Source of the DNA: Chloroflexota bacterium
GTDB lineage: Bacteria > Chloroflexota > Anaerolineae > Anaerolineales > E44-bin32
Length of the DNA: 7,319 nt
Reading direction: 5' to 3'
Assembly (NCBI GenBank): GCA_026390045.1
Contig: JAPLGR010000018.1
Span: forward strand, 1-7,319
The notes below the pieces were generated by a model. The model was not told the DNA's origin and did not search any database. It saw only the letters and a list, made by a program, of their open reading frames with translations. Shown in pieces: positions 4,948 through 7,319 of this stretch; the stretch's first letter is position 1; the number at the start of each line of letters is the position of its first letter. The translations under genes and the position numbers were made by a program.

Positions 4948-6165
4948 ATGTCCCAGATGGCCCTCTTCGGGCTTGCCTCACCGGTTCTGACCGTCTCCGA
5001 TCTGACGCGGCGCGTGCGTGAGCTGCTGGACACCGACTACCGCCTGAAAGATGTGTGGGTGAGCGGAGAGGTCTCCAACGTCTCTCGCCCCGCCTCCGGC
5101 CATCTGTACTTCACCCTCAAGGATGCAGGGGCTTCGCTGCGCTGCGTGATGTGGCGGCCGGATGTTGCCCGGCTGCTTGCCCCACCGCGCGACGGCGAGG
5201 CGATCGAGGCTCATGGGCGGGTCAGTGTCTACGAGGCCGGGGGCCAGTACCAGCTGTACGCCGATACCCTTCGGCCGGCGGGAGAGGGCGTGCTTTTCCA
5301 GCAGTTCCTGCGCCTGAAGGCGCGGCTGGAAGCGGAAGGGCTGTTTGACCCCCAACGCAAACGGCCCCTCCCGGGCTGGCCCAGGCGGATCGGGCTGGTC
5401 ACGTCACCCAGTGGAGCGGCGCTGCGCGACGTAGTCCACGTCCTTGAGCGGAGATTCCCCTTGGCCGAGGTGACGCTGGTGCCGACGCCCGTCCAGGGCG
5501 AGGGGGCGCCGGAGGGAATTATCGCCGGGTTGCAGGCGCTCAACCGCCACGCGCATCCCGATGTGATCCTGCTGGTGCGCGGCGGAGGGTCGATCGAGGA
5601 CCTGGCCGCGTTCAACGATGAAGGGGTGGCGCGGGCGATCGTCGCCTCGCGCGCTCCCGTGGTGAGCGGGGTGGGTCACGAAACCGATTTCACGATTGCC
5701 GATTTTGCCGCCGACCTGCGCGCCGCCACACCCTCTGCCGCGGCCGAGATCATCTCTCCGGATGTGAGCGTCCTGTGGGAGGACCTGCGTCTCTGGCGGG
5801 CACGCCTGGCGGGCGCCCTGGGCGAACGATTGCGCGCACACCGTTGGACACTTGATGGGCAGCGGTTGAAGCTCCGGCTCTCCTCGCCGCGGGCGCAAGT
5901 GATCGGTGCCCGCCAGCGGCTGGACGATCTGGGTAGCCGCGCTCTGGCGGCCATCAGCAGCGGAGTTCAACTTCGCCGCGTGAGGGTGGGAGGGCTCATC
6001 CAGACTCTCCGGGCGGTGGGTCCGACGGCAGTGCTGGAGCGCGGCTACGCGGTGGTAAGCGTGAGAGCCAGTGGACGGATCATCCGGACGCGCAAGCACG
6101 CGCAGCCCGGGACGGAGCTTGAGGTTCGCGTGGCGGACGGGACATTCCCCGCCCGCGCGGAGTGA
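4948..6165 (+). CDS. xseA: Exodeoxyribonuclease VII large subunit
   Basis: This 405-residue protein is the catalytic subunit of exonuclease VII, which degrades single-stranded DNA from both ends in a complex with several XseB subunits and serves repair and recombination. It has an N-terminal OB-fold (about 14-110: VSDLTRRVRELLDTDYRLKDVWVSGEVSN, GHLYFTLKD, LRCVMW, GQYQLYADTLRP). The nuclease core has GLVTSPSGAALRDV (149-162), LLVRGGGSIEDLAAFNDEGVARAI (208-231), and PVVSGVGHETDFTIADFAADLRAATPSAAAE (237-267). A helical XseB-binding segment follows (about 275-350), then the C-terminal ERGYAVV (364-370). It is somewhat shorter than the roughly 450-residue enterobacterial form, with a shorter coiled-coil arm. 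ATG 4948 is chosen; ATG 4957 is an alternative. Neither has a Shine-Dalgarno. A GTG in the overlap with its stop could open the xseB frame, but a better xseB start lies downstream. Confidence 0.96.
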   Translation: MSQMALFGLASPVLTVSDLTRRVRELLDTDYRLKDVWVSGEVSNVSRPASGHLYFTLKDAGASLRCVMWRPDVARLLAPPRDGEAIEAHGRVSVYEAGGQYQLYADTLRPAGEGVLFQQFLRLKARLEAEGLFDPQRKRPLPGWPRRIGLVTSPSGAALRDVVHVLERRFPLAEVTLVPTPVQGEGAPEGIIAGLQALNRHAHPDVILLVRGGGSIEDLAAFNDEGVARAIVASRAPVVSGVGHETDFTIADFAADLRAATPSAAAEIISPDVSVLWEDLRLWRARLAGALGERLRAHRWTLDGQRLKLRLSSPRAQVIGARQRLDDLGSRALAAISSGVQLRRVRVGGLIQTLRAVGPTAVLERGYAVVSVRASGRIIRTRKHAQPGTELEVRVADGTFPARAE

Positions 6166-6206
6166 GGCGGCGGAACACGCCGGCCGAGCCCGGAAAGGAA
6201 GCGATC

Positions 6207-6458
6207 ATGGCCAAACGCGCGGTGAAGGCCCCCGCCGACCTGACCTACGAGCAGGCCCTCCAGGAACTGGAGGGCGTGGTTCGGCAGCTCGAAGCTGGCG
6301 AAGGGTCACTGGAGGAAGCGCTGGCGCTGTTCGAGCGCGGGCAGCTGCTTGCCGCGCGCTGCAGCAAGCTTCTTGGAGTCGCCGAGCTCAAGCTGCAGGA
6401 GCTGACAGCCGAGGGAGACGGCTCCGTGCGCGCCGTCGACCTCGAGGAAGAGGGCTAG
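6207..6458 (+). CDS. xseB: Exodeoxyribonuclease VII small subunit
   Basis: This 83-residue partner of XseA binds as a helical bundle on the large subunit and is needed for a functional exonuclease VII. The family pattern is plain: LTYEQALQELEGVVRQLEAGEGSLEEALALFERGQLLAARCSKLLGVAELKLQEL (12-66), two helices joined by the conserved E-x-G-x-x-x-L-E-E turn, then an acidic tail. ATG 6207 is chosen because AAGGAA (6195-6200) sits 6 nt upstream and because the resulting length is typical. A GTG at 6162 overlapping the xseA stop would add 15 Arg/Pro-rich residues outside the conserved domain. The stop abuts the ATG of the next gene directly, which indicates coupled translation. Confidence 0.95.
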   Translation: MAKRAVKAPADLTYEQALQELEGVVRQLEAGEGSLEEALALFERGQLLAARCSKLLGVAELKLQELTAEGDGSVRAVDLEEEG

Positions 6459-6914
6459 ATGGACCTCACCGGCGTTCTCCGCAATCCGGTGTTGATCGGG
6501 GCCCTGATCGCCTGGTCGCTGGCACAGGGCATCAAGCTGCCGATTGACTACCTTCGCTTGCACCGCTGGAACTGGTCACTGCTCCTGTCCACCGGGGGAA
6601 TGCCCTCGTCGCATTCGACGCTGGTCACCGCCATTGCCCATGGGACGGGAATGGTCCAGGGGTTCGATTCGCCGGCGTTTGCCGTGGCCGTCGTGCTGGC
6701 GATGGTCGTGATCTACGATGCGACCGGCATCCGTCGCCAGGCCGGGCTGCATGCCGAGATGATCAACGCCATGGTGCAGGACCTGATGGAAGGGCACCAG
6801 CTGCAGCAGGAGAGACTAGCGGAGGTCCTCGGGCATTCGCCGGCGGAGGCGGCCGTCGGCCTCGTGCTGGGCATCGTCGTCTCGACGATCACCGTGCTGC
6901 TGATGCGCGGTTAG
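6459..6914 (+). CDS. DUF212 family (divergent PAP2) membrane protein
   Basis: This 151-residue integral membrane protein belongs to the DUF212/YuiD group, which is distantly related to PAP2 acid phosphatases and found in bacteria and plant plastids; its substrate is unknown. Key features are an N-terminal hydrophobic helix (about 8-27), the motif STGGMPSSHSTLV (44-56), resembling the PAP2 SxxxSGH-type motif, a hydrophobic segment (72-88), VIYDATGIRRQAGLHAEMIN (84-103), LGHSPAE (124-130, where the family often has LGHTPxE), and a final membrane helix (about 131-148). ATG 6459 directly follows the xseB stop TAG, with GAGGAAG and AGGG (6444-6454) just upstream inside xseB, so it is the third gene of the xse operon. 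The link to exonuclease VII is positional only. Its 3' end overlaps murJ on the other strand. Confidence 0.92.
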   Translation: MDLTGVLRNPVLIGALIAWSLAQGIKLPIDYLRLHRWNWSLLLSTGGMPSSHSTLVTAIAHGTGMVQGFDSPAFAVAVVLAMVVIYDATGIRRQAGLHAEMINAMVQDLMEGHQLQQERLAEVLGHSPAEAAVGLVLGIVVSTITVLLMRG

Positions 6915-7319
6915 CCCACAGCCGGCGGCCGGCGAGCAAGAGCTGCCGGGCCTCCGGCGCCTTGAGCGCGCAGGCTGCCGCCAAGTAGACCGCCGCGCCC
7001 AGCAGAACACCGGCGCCGCCGCGGATCCAGGGCGCGAGCCTCCCCGTCAGCAGTAGCCATCCCCACAGGCAGATCCCCATCGCGAGCGTGGAGCCGAGCG
7101 AGGCCAGGATGCCGGGCCGAAGCCGCATTCCCTCCAGCCCTCCCGTCCGACGGCGCAGGAGGGCCAACAGGACGATGCATTCGAGCGCCGTGGCCAGCGA
7201 ATTGGCGAGCGCCAGGCCGCCGTGCGGCATCCATCCCCATTGTTGGAAAGCCCGCGCCAGGGCTAGGCTGAGGACGACGTTCAAGGCCATCGCCGCCGCG
7301 CCGACCGCCACCGGCGTCC
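6889..7319 (-). CDS. murJ: Lipid II flippase MurJ (MviN), N-terminus beyond window
   Basis: This fragment is the last 142 or so residues of an inner-membrane MOP-superfamily flippase that moves lipid II across the membrane for peptidoglycan synthesis. The frame stays open to the window edge. It begins with TPVAVGAAAMALNVVLSLALA, the conserved MurJ helix in which an Asn-Val follows a small-residue stretch, then HGGLALANSLATALECIVLLALLRRR, which matches the family pattern GxxGLALATSLxxxxxxxxLxxxL. Two further hydrophobic helices follow (ILASLGSTLAMGICLWGWLLL and GAGVLLGAAVYLAAACAL), then a basic cytosolic tail. In full-length proteins of about 500 residues this corresponds to the last four membrane segments. 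Other MOP transporters (for example Wzx polysaccharide flippases) are possible, but the helix motifs favour MurJ. The stop lies inside the end of the DUF212 gene. Confidence 0.88.
   Translation of the reverse strand, partial: TPVAVGAAAMALNVVLSLALARAFQQWGWMPHGGLALANSLATALECIVLLALLRRRTGGLEGMRLRPGILASLGSTLAMGICLWGWLLLTGRLAPWIRGGAGVLLGAAVYLAAACALKAPEARQLLLAGRRLWANRASAAR

Noticed and set aside
6162..6206. GTG start of xseB overlapping the xseA stop
   Set aside because: It adds 15 Arg/Pro-rich residues outside the domain, while ATG 6207 has a good ribosome site and gives the usual length.
6921..6933. GCCGG-CGG-CCGGC hairpin at the DUF212/murJ junction as a terminator
   Set aside because: It has only 5 bp and no U-run and lies inside murJ coding sequence, so it is probably a product of GC-rich composition.
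1..7319. A novel defence, mobile or biosynthetic system
   Set aside because: Every stretch of more than 300 bases is covered by a recognisable core gene. No repeats array, transposase, integrase, toxin-antitoxin pair or unusual composition is visible.

Overview
The window is GC-rich (visibly above 60 %), densely coded bacterial chromosome. It holds ten protein genes, eight complete and one cut off at each edge, all housekeeping or core metabolic. The gene content fits a member of the Chloroflexota, probably Anaerolineae-like: a primary sigma factor with a short N-terminal domain, a DUF177 protein beside it, a DUF212 phosphatase-like membrane protein, and stand-alone PncC. This placement is inferred from family resemblance and was not tested with a tree. 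I see no mobile element, CRISPR array, prophage gene, tRNA or rRNA.

Layout. (1) Positions 1-1389, plus strand: the C-terminal two thirds of thioredoxin reductase, then an alpha/beta hydrolase 3 nt later, probably one operon. (2) Positions 1430-2068, minus strand: the RdgB/HAM1 nucleotide house-cleaning pyrophosphatase, converging on the hydrolase. (3) Positions 2069-2254: a divergent, AT-richer control region with a near-consensus sigma70 promoter (TTGACG, 17 bp, TATACT) reading right. (4) Positions 2255-4020, plus strand: a DUF177/YceD-family protein and then the primary sigma factor RpoD/SigA. The gap between them is 68 nt, contains a hairpin, and has no rpmF. (5) Positions 4021-4129: a convergent intergenic region whose inverted repeats can fold into a three-way junction containing a perfect 10-bp GC hairpin. 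(6) Positions 4130-4857, minus strand: PncC (CinA C-terminal family) and a small DUF6504-like protein, translationally coupled through a GTGA overlap. (7) Positions 4858-4947: a divergent promoter region. (8) Positions 4948-6914, plus strand: xseA, xseB and a DUF212 gene, tightly packed. (9) Positions 6889-7319, minus strand: the C-terminal end of the lipid II flippase MurJ, overlapping the DUF212 gene tail to tail by 26 bp.

How the genes work together: several serve genome and nucleotide hygiene. RdgB removes ITP/XTP, exonuclease VII (XseA plus XseB) degrades single-stranded DNA, and PncC recycles NMN formed by NAD-consuming reactions such as ligase action. The rest are core transcription, redox and cell-wall functions. 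I found no convincing novel multi-gene system. The points most worth a second look are the three-way-junction element after rpoD, the rpmF-less DUF177-rpoD pairing, and an apparently leaderless xseA expressed from a consensus promoter that overlaps the pncC promoter.
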